Shown here in pieces: positions 63,466-64,000 of a stretch of DNA of 64,000 nt. How positions within the stretch are numbered: the first letter of the stretch is position 1; each line of letters opens with the position of its first letter. Source of the DNA: DASXHD01 sp036488725. Its GTDB lineage: Bacteria; Myxococcota_A; Polyangia; Polyangiales; Polyangiaceae. The stretch spans positions 1 through 64,000 of the forward strand of contig DASXHD010000130.1 in assembly GCA_036488725.1 (NCBI GenBank). Reading direction: 5' to 3'. The position numbers and the translations under genes are program-made. Below the pieces are notes generated by a model. The model had not been told where the DNA came from. It did no database searches and saw only the letters and a program-made list of their open reading frames with translations.

Positions 63466-64000
63466 GGGCCACCTCTTTCCGCCAAAGTTTTTTCGAGCAC
63501 GGCGCGGAGGCGCCCGCGGCCTCGATGCAGGAGCACACGCTGGTTGGACTCGCTCAGGCCGAGAACGTTACACACTTCCTCACTCGAGAAACCCTCGAGG
63601 TCGCGCATCGTCACGATGGCGCGCTGCTGAGGCGGCAAATCGTCGAGACCGCGGTCGATCGCGGCGCGGATTTGCCGGTCGGCGAGGAGCGATTCGGGGC
63701 TGTCGAACGCGGCCGGCCGCCGCTTGAACTGACCGAAGCGGCCGAAGCGATCGTCGCTCGACGGCGGCTCTTCGTCTTCGAGGGGGACCTGCCGTCCGTC
63801 GCGCACGGCGCGGGTCTTGGCGCGATTGATGGCGATGCGCGCGATCCAAGTCTTGAGGCTCGAGCGCCCCTCGAACGACGCGAGCGAGTCGAGGACGGCG
63901 GCCCAGGTGTCTTGCGCGATTTCTTCGGCGACGCTCGGGCTCTTCACGTAGCCGTTGGCGAGGCGCACGAGCATCGCGTGGTGCGCGTCGAAGAGCTCGC
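63462..64000 (-). CDS. ECF RNA polymerase sigma factor, truncated by the window edge
   Basis: About 179 residues are visible and the frame is open to the right edge (LFDAHHAMLVRLANGYV). Region 2 shows AEEIAQDTWAAVLDSLASFEGRSSLKTWIARIAINRAKT; region 4 shows LDDLPPQQRAIVTMRDLEGFSSEEVCNVLGLSESNQRVLLHRGRGRLR in its usual order. It is an alternative sigma factor held by the adjacent anti-sigma protein. The signal is not apparent; the linked kinase may feed into it. Confidence 0.93.
   Translation of the reverse strand, partial: ELFDAHHAMLVRLANGYVKSPSVAEEIAQDTWAAVLDSLASFEGRSSLKTWIARIAINRAKTRAVRDGRQVPLEDEEPPSSDDRFGRFGQFKRRPAAFDSPESLLADRQIRAAIDRGLDDLPPQQRAIVTMRDLEGFSSEEVCNVLGLSESNQRVLLHRGRGRLRAVLEKTLAERGGP

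Overview
The window is high-GC, densely coding DNA, read here as a chromosomal segment from a myxobacterium (Myxococcota, probably a Polyangiales-like lineage). The evidence is indirect: a 3752-residue TPR protein, many secreted lipoproteins with Asp/Gly-rich linkers, two Hanks-type Ser/Thr kinases, a DUF1501 partner pair, branched-chain keto-acid dehydrogenase genes, a REP-associated transposase of the type common in that group, and frequent GTG/TTG starts with 4-bp start/stop overlaps. I see no rRNA, tRNA, CRISPR array, prophage or intact insertion sequence.

Layout. 0-11.1 kb: the end of a helical-repeat protein, a lipoprotein, then a split complex I operon nuoEFJKLMN (minus strand) with enlarged NuoL and NuoM. 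11.3-14 kb: a TM2 protein, a DUF2752 protein, and a decayed patch with a frameshifted RAYT transposase and a lipoprotein remnant. 14-19.9 kb: ychF, coaBC, a cobalamin riboswitch controlling a propeller-like lipoprotein, a DUF255 thioredoxin-like protein and a small lipoprotein. 19.9-34.5 kb: lipid kinase and PlsC genes divergent from the giant TPR gene, which is followed by a DUF374 acyltransferase and a class IV aminotransferase. 34.5-37.6 kb: dnaX-ybaB-recR-ridA. 37.7-41 kb: a terpene-cyclase-like/GGDEF fusion and etfBA. 41-49.3 kb: lipoproteins, nadB, a CxxCH protein interrupted by an in-frame TAG, its DUF1501 partner and a Ser/Thr kinase. 49.3-51.4 kb: the two E1 subunits of a branched-chain 2-oxoacid dehydrogenase. 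51.6-62 kb: tyrA-kdpE-kdpD-porin on the minus strand, divergent from a 28-residue membrane peptide and kdpFABC. 62-64 kb: a Ser/Thr kinase, a zinc-finger anti-sigma factor and an ECF sigma factor cut by the window edge.

How the genes work together. NuoEFJKLMN and EtfAB feed electrons to the quinone pool. The Kdp block is a complete high-affinity K+ uptake system with its sensor/regulator and an outer-membrane channel. dnaX-ybaB-recR is the common replication/repair cluster. The lipid kinase, PlsC and DUF374 proteins suggest envelope-lipid work next to the TPR scaffold.

Most notable: the riboswitch-controlled lipoprotein resembling the logic of Bacteroidota BtuG; the terpene-cyclase-like/GGDEF fusion with all key nucleotide- and metal-binding positions kept; a dispersed 13-bp interrupted palindrome (TTGCA-N3-TGCAA) embedded in coding sequences through locally unusual codons; a consensus promoter that should give a leaderless etfB mRNA; and symmetric 13-bp promoter-like arms between the divergent kdp units.
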